Positions 26,555-38,650 of a DNA stretch of 64,000 nucleotides are shown here, one piece after another (position 1 is the first letter of the stretch; each line of letters begins with the position of its first letter). Under the pieces are notes generated by a model. That model saw nothing but the letters and a program-made list of their open reading frames with translations. It was not told where the DNA came from and searched no databases. The position numbers were made by a program, and so were the translations under genes. Origin of the DNA: Stercorarius parasiticus (lineage: Eukaryota; Chordata; Aves; Charadriiformes; Stercorariidae); NCBI GenBank assembly GCA_013396915.1, contig VWZL01000203.1, positions 1,628,886-1,692,885 on the forward strand, in the 5' to 3' direction.

Positions 26555-27215
26555 AGCAGCTTTGCAGAAAAGGACCTGGAAGTCTTGGTGGATACCAAGT
26601 TGAATATGAGTCTGAAATGTGCCTTTGTGGTAAAGAACACCAAGAGCCTCCTGGGCTGCAGTAGGCAGTGTTGCCAGCAGGTTGAGGGAGTTGTTCCTAC
26701 TTAGTACAGGTAAGACACTTCCGGAGTTCTAGGTCCAAGCCTGGGCTCCCCGGGACAAAAGACACATGGATGTAATGGAGCAACTTCAGAGAAGGGCCAT
26801 GAAGATGATTAAGGGACTGGAGCATCTCTCCTATGAGGAAAGGGTGAGAGAACTGAGAGTGTTCAGCCTGGAGAAGAGAAGGCTTGGGGGGATCTTATCA
26901 ATGCGTACAAATACCTGAGAGCGGTGTGCGGGGGGAGGAATAAAGGAGATGGAGCCAGAGTGACAAGATAGGAGGAAATGAGAACAAACTGAAATACAGG
27001 AAATTTCATTTAAACAAAAGAAAAAAAAAATTCTACTGTGACTGCGTCTGAACACCAAAACAGGCTGTCCAGAGGAGTTAAGTCTCCATCCTAGCATATG
27101 TTCAAAACCTGACTTACACAGTCCTGGCCAACCTGTCCTACTTGACCCTGCGGCAAGTGGACTAAATGATGTCCAGAGGTACTTTCCAAACTCAACTACT
27201 CTGCTGCTGTGGTGT
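26555..27215 (+). mobile_element. CR1 LINE, old and diverged 3' portion, forward orientation
   Basis: It begins with a recognisable CR1 ORF2 segment (Lys-Asp-Leu-Glu-Val-Leu-Val-Asp near 26570). It continues through the typical AGAAGGGCCATGAAGATGAT block and ends in a degraded 3' UTR. Frames are broken repeatedly and an A-rich stretch interrupts it near 27018-27030. Divergence from the two better-preserved forward copies suggests an older insertion. Both boundaries are approximate. Confidence 0.85.
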
Positions 27216-27920
27216 AAACTGGTTGCATATTTTTATGCTACTTATCTAAAGGGTATTCCTGATCTCAGTGCAGAGCCAGAACAGCTTCTGCCCTTGTGCT
27301 GTCTGCAACATTACCTCTCTCATACACAACTTTGAACACAATGGAGATGAGTAACTAAACTAGTGTATTCTACAATAATGAACTCTCCTCATAAGGAAAT
27401 TAATTTCTAGTGAAGATGACTCTGTCAAACTGGCTCTTATTAGAGCAAATTCCTCTCTCCAGAACACAAGCTAACAATTTCCCCCATCCATCACACTTTG
27501 TACTCCTGGCTCAGGTACCAAGCAGAACCAAGAAGAGTCAATGGGTCAATATTCCAGAGTCATGAGTCAATATTCTAAACATAAACAGGGGTCAGATTGC
27601 ACTGGTTGATAAATTATGGGAAAGCCATTGCTAGAAATCATTCCCTTGTTAAAATGACTGAGAATGATTGCAACCAAATTATGGTCAGGGAAGAAATCAT
27701 CCTAGACAATGCTGTTCATTGCAGCAATGCCCCTTGCCTGAACATGTAAATTTTCTCTGGCGAAAGGTGAAGAGTAAAGATCATCTGGAATTAATGTCAT
27801 TTCCATAAAAAGTGCTGAATATAAAATGCCTGTGAATACAACCTGAGGAATTCCAACATTTAAAGAAAGGCTCCCTCTCCAGAGATACAGATGCATGTCT
27901 GGCACAATGTAAAGAGCCAC
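27216..27920. other. Noncoding intron between CR1 copies
   Basis: About 700 bp of unique sequence. It contains GTCAATATTC twice within about 35 bp near 27545-27580. No gene is seen. Confidence 0.6.
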
Positions 27921-28445
27921 GGAATATTGTGTCCAGCTCTGGAGCCCTCAGCACAAGAAGGACACTGACCTGTTGGAGCGAGTCCAGAGGAGGGCCACAA
28001 AGATGATCAGAGGGCTGGAACACATCTTCTATGAGGAAAGGCTGAGAGAGTTGGGGTTGTTCAGCCTGGAGAAGAGAAGGCTCCAGGGACACCTTATAGT
28101 GGCCTACCAGTACGTAAAGGGGGCCTACAAAAAAGCTGGGGAGGGGCTGTTTGCAAGGGCATGTAGCGATAGGACGAGGGACAATGGTTTTAAACTAGAG
28201 CAGGGTAGGTTTAGATTAGATATTAGGAAAAAGTTCTTTACAGTGAGGGTGGTGAGACACTGGAACAGGTTGCCCAGAGAGGTGGTGGAGGCCCCATCCC
28301 TGGAGACATTCAAGGCCAGGCTTGATGAGGCTCTGAGCAACCCGATCCAGTTAAAGATGTCCCTGCTTACTGCAGGGGGGTTGGACTAGATGACCTTCAA
28401 AGGTCCCTTCCAACCCAACACATTCTGTGATTCTGTGATTCTATG
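27921..28445 (+). mobile_element. CR1 LINE 3' end, forward orientation, best-preserved copy
   Basis: A single plus-strand frame stays open for 138 codons (27973-28389) across the C-terminal end of CR1 ORF2, ending at a stop shortly before the 3' tip. The element ends with CCTTCCAACCC and octamer units of the ATTCTGTG/ATTCTATG type. It is 5'-truncated and has no reverse transcriptase or endonuclease domain. The open frame and clean 3' end suggest it is younger than its neighbours. Confidence 0.95.
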
Positions 28446-31400
28446 AAAACAGGGATGACGCAAACATGTTCAGAAAACAGAATGAACCTAATCAGATATA
28501 TGGAAGTACTTCCCTCAAGTATCATATCTTCCATTTGACCACAGTTCATTTGACCACAGAACATGGTCAGACACTGCAATGAAAAATGATAGAGGAGAGC
28601 CACAGGGGAAACCTGCAAGCAGAAAGGCACACCCTAAATCAGCGACGGAGCCTGTAGGACTACCTGTGAATTGCTTTACTGCTCTCCAGTACAGGAGGCC
28701 CTGAGAACAAAACAAGTTTTGTTGCTACCTCTGGAACTGGGTACATCATCGCTGCAGTGACATACAAGCCCAAAGTATTTACAGCATGTTTCACCTCAAA
28801 TACAGAAAGCTTACATCTCTGTGTCAAAGCCATCTTACAGTCAAAATAATTCCTCTTTTCAACTGTTCATAACCTGAAAGCCACAGCTGTTTTACTGAAG
28901 CATGAAAGAAATCTAACTTCTCTTAATAAGTTATCTATTGCTTAAGAGCCTTCAGTTTTTAGGAATTTACCATCCTTAAAATCCAGTAAAAGTGTGAGTT
29001 ACTTCTTTACCAATATGAGTCAGGAAGCATCTGGGAACTGCTTCCCATATGATGCAATATACTGAAATAATACGAGTATCTCAGGGTTTGGATAGAGTCA
29101 CAGAGTGCAGCTGCTTTTCAAAATAAAAGCAAACTATTAATCAAAGCACAAAGAGATGGGAGAAAATGCAGAGGGTCCCATCTCATTTCAGGTGCCTAAT
29201 TCACTGTTTTCCAGCATTTCCAGACCACTACATTTGTATTGGTTCCTTGTAAGAAGTTTTTATTTCAGCAAGAGATTGCTGGCATGGGGAGAATATTTTT
29301 TAATGCTAGGGCTGATTTTACCAAGCTGCCCTCCATTCTTTTTGTACAGAAATGAGTTGAATGAGAGGTTCGGCAGAGCAAACATGGAGAAACAAATACA
29401 AAGAACTGGGGACTCCTTGACTCCCATTATACCTCAATTGCAGGTGTGCTGTAACTGGAATCAGTTAAAGTCTTCAGCGCTTAACCCTTTGTTTACCATT
29501 CTCCATTTAAAATAATCAATAAAAATAATTTGTGCTGGTTCCAACAGTTTAACAAAGTCTGGTCATCAGAATTAAGGTCAGATGAGATTCCCTGTCTGAG
29601 TACCCCAATCATATACAAATTTTTAAATGGTTTTTCCTTTCTGTAGTGCAAAAGTAAGGTGAAAGATAACTATGGAGCTTTAAGAGGGTGGTTTAAAGTG
29701 GTCACAAATTAATAGAACACAGAAGAATTATACAAGACTTGCTATTTTTCCTGTGAGGTTTTTTCACCCTCTCATAACAGTAATTGTTTAAAATTATACT
29801 ACTTCAAGAATTGATTTATTTCAGGAGATTCCTGATACCTGATGTTAGGAATCCTGGAGTGATGAGGTATGTATATGGCCTTTCATAGCCTTGCTTTTGT
29901 GGAGTGTTCACGGAAATTTCCATGGCTGGAAATTGGAAGAAAGTCAGGAGACTGAGGACTGCTCCAGTGGCACGGCTGCATGCCTGGAGCTTCACCTTGC
30001 CATCACGTCCCACCCTGGCTGCTGAAAACTGCAGTCGGAGCACATTTCACTAAGGAGACAGCGCATCATCAGTACATAGTCTTTAAATGTTTTACAGGGT
30101 ATAATTTCACAGATGGATCCAGGGATGTTTTAATAGAACTATTTATATTTTTTTTAGGAGGACAGATTGGAATAAAAACCAAAAAAACCCAGAAGTATAT
30201 ATAGCAATGACTAACTATCTACAAATAGTTGAAACATCTGACTGTTAAAGATGAAAAAGAATTGTTTAACACATTGCAGAGGTATACAAATCATCTGAAT
30301 TTAGCGTGTATAAAACAGCTGAAGGTGAAAAGGAAGGATCATCTTGTCATGCGCAGGGACTTAATTTCACTACTTTGTCACAGACAACTGGTATTTGTCC
30401 TTTGGAAAGTCTCTTAATATTCTTCTAGGTGAGTTCTCTGTCGTTACAATGAAAGCAAAGACTTTAACCCATTGTTGTTCTTCTCTCCTGTCAACACAGC
30501 TGAAAGCAGTTTGGGCTGAAATTTTTTCTTTCTATGTATTCACATAGTATGTGCAAATTATAATCCCAATTGCTTTGCGTGCCTCTCAGCACTGCCCTAA
30601 TTAAATAATGATACTAGTACAAAAAGTGTCTTATAAATGTTAAATGTCACATTCTACCTATTCTAATTATATTATGTACCTAGTGTTATAATGTATAATA
30701 AACTACTATTTTCAAAGGATAATTTAATCTGAATATCAGCTGCCTCATTAAAGGCAAAAGCTACAATTTCAAAGTATTTTAGTGGTTTAGGAACTGCAGA
30801 CATGTTTCTAAAAAAAACTAAGGTACCTACAGACTCTCAGTATCACTGAGAACCTTTGGGAATCCCATTTTTGGGGAACCAAGTAATTTATGAAATTTCT
30901 ACTTAGGTATGAAAGACAGTTAAGGACTTATGAAATTTTGATCCATGAAATCTTGACTGTGAAATGGTCTCCCAGGAAAGCAATGGGAGTCGCTTTGCTA
31001 AAAAGCATATTTAAATGGTTTGAACAAAGCACCCAAAATTTGTCACAAGCAAAATCCTAGAGTAATGAACAGAGACCCCATGCTAGTAGAAGGATAGATC
31101 ACTATGAGTTAACAAGTCTTCTTTTTATCTCTCTCTTCAGTAAGTCTTTTGTAGAGCATTATTTTTTTCTGAATAGCAAAACTAATAGAAGAAACCTTTC
31201 TTCAGTACGGCCTTACACTCACTCTGCTAATTCACTGGAGAATAAAGCTCTTTTATTAATATACTCTACACTCTCTCACACATATCAAACAATACGTCAA
31301 AAGATGAGAAAGGAAAGCAAAGAACTTGGGTGACATTTGTTGACATTTCCAACACAGAGGAAACAAACAAGTTAGGCTGTTGGTGAATGTTAAAAAGGCC

Positions 31401-34400
31401 GCGGAGAGTGAGTTTCCCCTCATCAATATGGCCCTCGGGGAATTTTTAACGCAGTCTGATATTATGTTCCCCTAGCAGGAGGTATTCCTGCAACACTAGG
31501 AGACAGGGATGGCTCCTCTCAGCTCTTTGGAGACCTCAATAAAAAGGTCACCAGATCTTTTATTTTAATTTACATTTTTAAAAGATCAAGGTCACTTTTA
31601 AAAGAGAATGATCAAGATACTCAGCCTGCATCTTAACAAAACATCAGCTCCAAAAAGAAATCAAAACCAAAATACAAGCGTTTTCATTCTTACATAAAAT
31701 TTAAAAAGAGACTGAGCTTCTTTATTTTTCTTCTTTCCTTTTCTGAAACCATGTTAAGATCCCTTTAGAGGCTGCAACCGAGAAACATCAAAAACCTTAA
31801 TGTGGCCTGAGGGTGGCTCACTACAAAGCCATGTGCTAATAATACCTTACATTTATAGCTCTTTTCATCCAGAAGAACTGGATCCCCAGGCAGTGCAGAC
31901 ACTGTGCATGCAGGAATAACAACTTTGAGCCCCCTTACTGACGTGTGAGTGTTCCTGTGGGTCCCCAATGCCCAGCCCCCCAAATGCCCCATACCTTTAG
32001 AGCTGTGGGAACACCCGGGGTTATGCAAACCACAGTGAGAAATTCAGTAGAGCAGAAAGCAAATAAATGAGCTGGAATTCACTAGAAAATGGAAAGTGTG
32101 AGCCCTACCCTTGTAGGGCCCCACCTTGTAGCAGGTGTCTTGGGAATCCCAAAGAAATAGCCATGCTGCTGCAGGAGGTGCCCTGGAGCCTTTAGGGGGC
32201 TCTGGCTCAGCCCTGGTGCATATGGGGGCTGCAGCCTGCCATCCTGGCAGTATCCCTCCTGGCGCAGCATCCCTCACCCTGCAAGGCTTCCCAGATGAGG
32301 AGGAGCAACCCTCTGACCAGGACTGATCAATGATCTCGAAACCACAGCACAAGCCACCTCATTCACGTGGAAAATCAAAACTGCTTTTTCATGTAACAAA
32401 GATGAATCTCACGCTTCCATTATCATAGCTTTACAGAGTATCAGCTCATCAGGCAGGAAAAGCTGATACGATGAAATCTAATAATAAACCACCAGGATTA
32501 CTCTGAATTCATTTTTACCACCTGCTAATTTTTGAATTTATATTAACTTAATGCTTGGCATTTTACAAGTAAATATCTATTTCATTTTATGCATTTTAAA
32601 AATAGTGAAGGAAAATGTGATATACTAATATATCTCAGGTAAAAGATAAACACATTTTCTGTATGTGTGGGAAGCTGCCTTTATATCTATGTCCAAATAC
32701 TGAGCAACTCCTCAGTGATGCACATTGGCATGACCAAATTAAAAGTCAACAGAGCAGTGCTGATTTACATCTGATGTGTCTATTTCTAGAGCTTTAATAC
32801 AACAGTAATAAAATAATGATTAATAACGATCACAGCTCACATTATTTAGTGGCAGTAATCATGGAATATCTCAAAGTATTTGTAAGCTATTTGCACAGGG
32901 AATTGCACTCAGTTATGTACACACATAGAAGAATCACATCAGTTATTTAGAATTTCTAATGTATATCTCACAGGTCCAGGATCAAATACTGATTTAATCC
33001 TGTCAGCTCTACCACCTACACTTTCATGCTATGACTTCCCAAGTGTTTATCTATCATAACAATCCCTATATTTAAGATCATAGGGGCAATGCCCTTTTTC
33101 AGCCTTTCTGAAAATAATACTACCACCACTCATGCTGCTTTTATTTCAATTCTTCCTCATTTATCACTGTACTATGGCTCATGGAAACGTTTGAATTGCT
33201 CATTTTTAGGTTTAATAACCGCTTTCTATAGCCCATAACTTTATATTTTGGATATTGAGAAAAGAAGAATTTAAACTGCAGAAAAAACCCTGTCAGTCAT
33301 ATTTTCCTGTCATCTTCCTGAGTAAGCTGGAATGCTGGCACTCACTCTATAGCTGTAGTGTCATTTACATTTTTAATAAAGTAGCTTATTTACTGAAGTG
33401 TACCCTTCCCCTTGCAGTTGTTCTGTGGATTATGTCTCATTGCACGAAGCCTGTGTGCGCCAGATTTCACAGATCCTCATTCCTTTTCTTTCTGTTCTTT
33501 TCTGTGTACGTGCATAACCCAAAATTTCCAGTCCATTTGCTTCAACCAGGTATAGATCCCTGCCCCCTGACTATGCACCACATAATTCAGTCCAAAATTC
33601 AGCCTTATGCAAAGTCCAAGGGAACTTTCACCTAATGAAGGTAACTGACTCACAGCTGGGTGGCGTGGAGAAAATAGGGCATGACTGTCACTCACCATTA
33701 ATGCTATTTACCACCATCTCTATCGCTGCACAGCAGAATACCTCACAAAGCCTCTCTCTTAGGTGGGGCCAGCTAAGCCTGTAACTGTCTGTGAGCACTT
33801 GATGACAAAATGCACCCGAGAGACAAGCTGCTGCCAGGCTTGGATTCTTCAGTTACTTTGATCAATTCTATTTGATATGGGCTTTCACGTCCGTAAGCCA
33901 CCTAGCATGAAAGTACATCGTCTTGAATGTGACTTTATAGCTTTTAAAAGAAAGGAGGACATAGTAAATACAGAGATGCGAGCTGTAACAGTCCTCTTGA
34001 GCCGGCAATCACGGCGAGAGCTTTGCTGGATTATTTCAGGGTCTGGCAGCAGTCTCTGACGTGGACAGTGCCATGTTTCTACCGGCCGTGGCTGGGGGGG
34101 AGCAAGGGAACAGGAAAGTACCCTGTCCTCTCCCCAGACAGACTGGACGTTGTCACCGCTTATTGGTACACTAGAAACAACATTGCTCCACATTATCGCT
34201 GAGACTGAGAGAAAGGGCAGACACCAGTCCCGCGTCAGTGCCTCACAGTAGCTGCTGTCTCTCCGTAGCTTTAATCTGCTGCCTAAAAATACCTGCCTAA
34301 AACACATCGCCTCCCCAGTTTCTCACTTCTGGAAACCATCTCTTCATTCATCCTGTGATGGACCTGCAGCTATGAGGACATTTTGTCCTCAAACGCCACC

Positions 34401-37400
34401 AGTATTGATCCTGAACGACTAATGTTTTGCAGCTCCTCAAAACTTGATATTCTTTTTGTGGTTTCAGATTACTGAACACCAGGCCTTTATTATTATTATT
34501 AGTTCTTTATTTTATGAGTTCTCGCCTTTTTTAAAGAGTGGTCAGCTCTGTTCCTGGAGTTTTAAAATAGAATATAGCTGCCTGAGGGGAAAAGCCACGA
34601 TAATTTTAATAAAAATAATGATTTCTTTATCAGTTTTCAGTAGAACAGTTAAAATTCACCATGGTTTTGTATTGCATTTTATTCCAAATCCAATTTCCTG
34701 TTTGTTTTTGTTTAAATGTTTGGTTTCTCATTCTCTTTTTGTCCCCACCCATTCTATTTTTCAAGTGCAGATAATGGGGATCATCTCTAATGCAGATGGA
34801 AGATCAGAATTCATGTTTAGAACTAAAACATTTTCTCATCTTTCTCCCAGCTCATTTACTCAAAGAAATTGCATATCTAGAAACAAAACAATTTGTTTTA
34901 TACTTATATCACAGGTGAAACTTCAGTTGTCTTTAATCTATATAACTCCATCTAATTCTTGGGACTTTTTTGAGGAAGTCAGGTTGAGAGTACGGTAAGT
35001 CTAAGTCGCAGTGGTCAATGGACTGAGACGGGCTTTTCGTCATACCTCAAAACTGAATTATCATCTGGAGGTGTTTACCTCCATCCTTTGACAACAGATG
35101 TAAGCTCGAGTGACTACTATGCTCTCAGCTGCCAGAAATTGGACAGGATGAATCCAGACCTGACTGGTTTGTCCTAGTAAAAGGAAATAAAAGGTAAACA
35201 GACATTTCCCCAGGATACACATTTTTCATTTTATTCTTATAGCAGCAACACTAATATTGGCCCTCTGACTGCCCCACCTTCCATCTTAAAAAGTTACAGG
35301 TCCATATGCCAGTTTGAATTGCAGAAGTTGAAATTCATTTTAATTTGATGGTTTTATACTACTACCCGCAACTTTACTAGGAGTGGCTTTCTGCTTCAGG
35401 GAGCTTAGTGAACAGAGAGAGCAGCTGCAGGACAGTCTTCTAATATAAAAAAGGGCTTTGTAGAACTTCCTCGTGTAGCTCCCTGAATATAACTGCCCAA
35501 CCTTGAGAAAAGAAGCAGGAGGTGTGTATATTTGACTTAAGTATTAACAGGTAGGAACTGGCCAGTGAATCCTTCGAGTCCACTGAAAAGCAACAGAAAT
35601 TCAACATAAAAGGAAAGCTCTGACCTTTACATTTAAGTCTCCTGAAGTTACTAGGGAAAAGAACTGTGGCTCCTCTATAATGTTAGTCAACAGTACTGTC
35701 CACTTCAGATGCAAAGAGATCCTCTATCCCCTACTGGGAGATAAAATCAGTAGAAAAAGGCCAAATCCTTCATAAATGACTCTACTAACCCCAAGAGGAT
35801 GAACAAAATGTCAGCCAGCTGCCCTGAAGTACAATCTTTATCCATTAAAATAAACGTTAGTACATTATCACTTTGGTCAGTATGGGATGAGGCACAGAAT
35901 TTGCTCCAGCAGTAAGGTTTTAATCTTTGGTCTAGATTCATTCAAGTAGCTGTGGAGGTCTCAAATTACCTTTTCCATTGACCTGCAGAAAGTAATATGC
36001 CTATGAAGGGATTTAGTTCCATGGACATTACTGGCAAAAAGAACAAGTTTTCTGCAGTGAATATTTTGCTAGTGAAAGCTTGACAATCTGAACAGCACTT
36101 CATGAAAACTTCGTGAATTGTTGACTGAATACATTTCCTGGTCATTTTGGGTATTCTTCACTTCTAGTAACACTGGACAGTTCTGAGGTTGCACATACAG
36201 GAGTAGAGATTGCAGGTAAATTCTGTGACTCCTTTGGTTGAAAACTAGACATACACGAGATTAACTAAATTCATCCACTGTTACTCATATGACAAGAAGC
36301 CAGGAGAGCGGTAATGGCAATACTCAACGAAGGGTGAAAGAGATTTCATTTTCATTTTTTACACTCCTGACACTACATTTCACAAGATGACTGTGCTCTT
36401 CTCCCAACAGCATTGTAGAAACACAGTTATGTGCAGCACACCAAAATAACAACATGCGCAAGGCTGATTTCCGCTGTAACCTTAAGCCAAAGCTTTTTAA
36501 AACCCACACAGAGTTTTAGACGGAACCAGAATCAGTCCTTTATGTTAGCCAAAAAGCCCTCAAAGAATAGACAACCCCCCTATTCTTTGCTTTGCATTCA
36601 GATCTGTCACTCTGCCTGATAACAAACAGCAGATTGTCTCCTGTACAAGCATTGCCACCCAGAGCTCAATTCGAGCATTAAGACCCAGTAGGTAGGAGCT
36701 CAACATGTTGCTCCTCAGCGAGTTTAAGATCTGTAGGGCCTCTTTAGGAACAGTCCTAAAAATTAAGCAAGTCAGGTGAACAGAACCATCGTTTGCTACT
36801 TAAATTCACTGTAGTACTGTCAACACTTTCTTGAAGTGATGACTGAACAGGTCGATTTATTTCAGAGTGGCTGACAGCCAGTGCTCTTTCTATAAGACCT
36901 TTATATTAGAACTTGGTATTAAATCCTGCTTTAAAGTACTTAAGGACAAAGGGAAGAGGAAAAAATATATATATGTTCACTTTTCCACCTTCTTCACGTT
37001 GCTTCCTGCCATCACAGTGGAGCTGCACCTGCAGCAATCAGGTGGAAAAAGAGGGTTGTTCATCAAGCTGTAAATTGGTATGTTATTTTTCTCTGAAGCT
37101 AAACGGAGTCCCAACAGTTGTTTCTAAGCGTGAGGGAAAAGAACAAGTGCTGCAATGTGTACGTGATAAAATTCCCCCAATGAATTTGGTGCATTGGCAT
37201 GTGATGAACCAGTTGCCTGGTAGAAAACCAAAACAACCAATCAAAAATCCGGCTAAAACAAGCTTGTTGTGTTACAGCTTTTTCTAGTTGTCTCAGCCAA
37301 TATGTCACTGCTTAAAGTTGTAATACTTACTTGAGACTGAAGTACCCTCTGCCTTTCTGCAAACATGCTGTATCTAAAGTGCAGCATTACTGGTACTGTA

Positions 37401-37592
37401 ATGTTGGCTCCTCTCCTTCATCCTCTCCTCCTGCCACCCCAGAAAAAGCTATGTTACTGCTGTAACCCACTGTATTGACCCACATTTGAGGCCTCTGCAT
37501 TTAAACAGAGCTCTGTGCATTGCGTTTAGGATGTGACCTTCCTCCCTGGATTCCCTCCACATACTTTTCATTGTGCAGCATCGAAATGTAAT
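28446..37592. other. Noncoding intron, no gene seen
   Basis: About 9 kb of unique AT-rich sequence with no transposon I recognise. It includes blocks resembling conserved noncoding DNA (about 31385-31640 and 32440-32900), a more GC-rich patch at about 31960-32340, and the longest non-LRFN2 open frame of the window (34444-34998), which I judge fortuitous. Confidence 0.6.
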
Positions 37593-37935
37593 TGTCCTGG
37601 TTTGAGGTAAAACAGAACCAATTTTCTGATTTGTAATTTTACTTTTTAGCTGGGCCTCTTCTAACTGACTAAAGTCTGAAATTAACAGCATGTTGTTCAG
37701 AAACTGTTCGCTCTCAGAGTGGTAAGACCTGATTATACCAAGGAATGGTGTGCACAGAGGCTCTTGCTTATACTTATTGCTATAACAACCAAGGTCAGCT
37801 AACTTCACATTTTGCCCCGTTAGAAGGTCGGAAGCGGAGAAGGGTAGAGGAGTCCCACCTGCAGGGAGGAGCAGACGGGACAGGTGACCCAAAACTGACC
37901 AACAGGGTATTCCATCCCATCTGCATCACGCTCAG

Positions 37936-37942
37936 TATAAAA
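37936..37942 (+). promoter_or_regulatory. LTR TATA box
   Basis: TATAAAA lies about 345 bp into the LTR, which is where a U3 promoter would end. Plus-strand transcription from it would be antisense to LRFN2. Confidence 0.7.
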
Positions 37943-38164
37943 GCTAAGGGATCAAAGGGGCAAGGGGGCTCTGGCTCGGTTTCTTCTTCAACGGCCGACG
38001 TCTGAGGAGGACCCTGTCTGTTCGTCTGCCTTTGATCCTGATCTGAGCATTCCTGACTCTAGTTTCGGAACTCAGCTCCTGTCCGTTGCTGACTCCAATC
38101 TGGGACTTTCCCTGTGTCTGCTGATGACGCGATCGTCATCCTGGGAGCTGGATACGGTTTTGTA

Positions 38165-38240
38165 TATATTGTATACTTCTTTATTTTATTTTATTCTATT
38201 CTATTATTATTATTTACTATTTTCTTATTTATTATTATTT
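38165..38240. repeat. (TTTTA/ATT)n low-complexity tract inside the LTR
   Basis: Irregular TTTATT, TTCTA and TTATTATT units lie just before the LTR poly(A) signal; such tracts are prone to length variation. Confidence 0.75.
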
Positions 38241-38242
38241 TC

Positions 38243-38248
38243 ATTAAA
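38243..38248 (+). terminator. LTR polyadenylation signal ATTAAA
   Basis: This hexamer sits about 300 bp downstream of the TATA box, after an AT-rich tract, and fits the end of the R region of the LTR. Confidence 0.55.
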
Positions 38249-38470
38249 GTAGTTTAGTTCTTTTTCTAAACTCGAAAATCTCTTTATCTCTTCCTCTCCT
38301 CTCTGAGGAGAGAGTGGGGGGAGGGCCATCTGTCATTCCGATTGGCCAATCCGGCCAAAACCACGACAATTTGGAGGCTGAGAAAATGTACTAGAGGTGT
38401 TAGGAACTGAAGGAAACTCATGCTACTCTCCCTACACACCCATATTTCACGTTATTGCCAAGATAATACT

Positions 38471-38650
38471 TAGAATCATAGAGCGGTTTACATTGGGAGG
38501 GACCATTAAAGGTCATCTAGTCCAGCGCCCCTGCAATGAGCAGGGACATGTCCAACTAGATCAAGTTGCTCAGAGCCCTGTCCAACCTGACCTTGAATAT
38601 TTACAGGGATAGGGCATCTACCACCACTCTGGGCAACCTCTTCCAATTTG
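38471..38650 (-). mobile_element. CR1 LINE 3' end, reverse orientation, about 180 bp
   Basis: It begins AGAATCATAGAGCGGTTTAC, followed by GGTCATCTAGTCCA, the reverse complement of the CR1 3' UTR. It continues to about CTGGGCAACCTCTTCCA and then stops, so it is severely 5'-truncated. It lies about 100 bp from the solo LTR. Confidence 0.92.

Larger units (their letters stand above)
37593..38368 (+). mobile_element. Solo LTR of an endogenous retrovirus, 776 bp
   Basis: The element starts TGTCCTGGTTT and ends AAACCACGACA, an 11-bp terminal inverted repeat with one mismatch and the canonical TG...CA ends. Internally it has a TATAAAA box at 37936-37942 and an ATTAAA poly(A) signal at 38243-38248, in the U3-R-U5 order of the plus strand. 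A CpG-containing segment lies between them, and a perfect ATTGGCCAAT palindrome sits at 38341-38350. There are no internal gag, pol or env sequences on either side, so it is a solo LTR left by recombination. Immediate flanks (GTAAT and ATTTG) do not form an obvious target-site duplication. The 5' end resembles an LTR type I associate with neoavian genomes; I cannot assign a class. Confidence 0.88.

Noticed and set aside
27973..28389. 138-codon open frame considered as a host gene
   Set aside because: It is the C-terminal end of CR1 ORF2 with the normal CR1 3' UTR behind it, so it is annotated as part of the transposon.
33885..34307. 140-codon minus-strand open frame
   Set aside because: No recognisable domain or signal, and it is within the expected chance range for this much sequence.
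34444..34998. 184-codon plus-strand open frame, the longest outside LRFN2
   Set aside because: T-rich sequence gives a Phe/Ile/Ser-rich translation with no domain or family resemblance, no upstream promoter and no neighbouring exons. A translated search with a hit in other birds would change this.
37449..37892. 147-codon minus-strand open frame
   Set aside because: It overlaps the U3 end of the solo LTR in antisense and runs into unrelated flank, so it is fortuitous.
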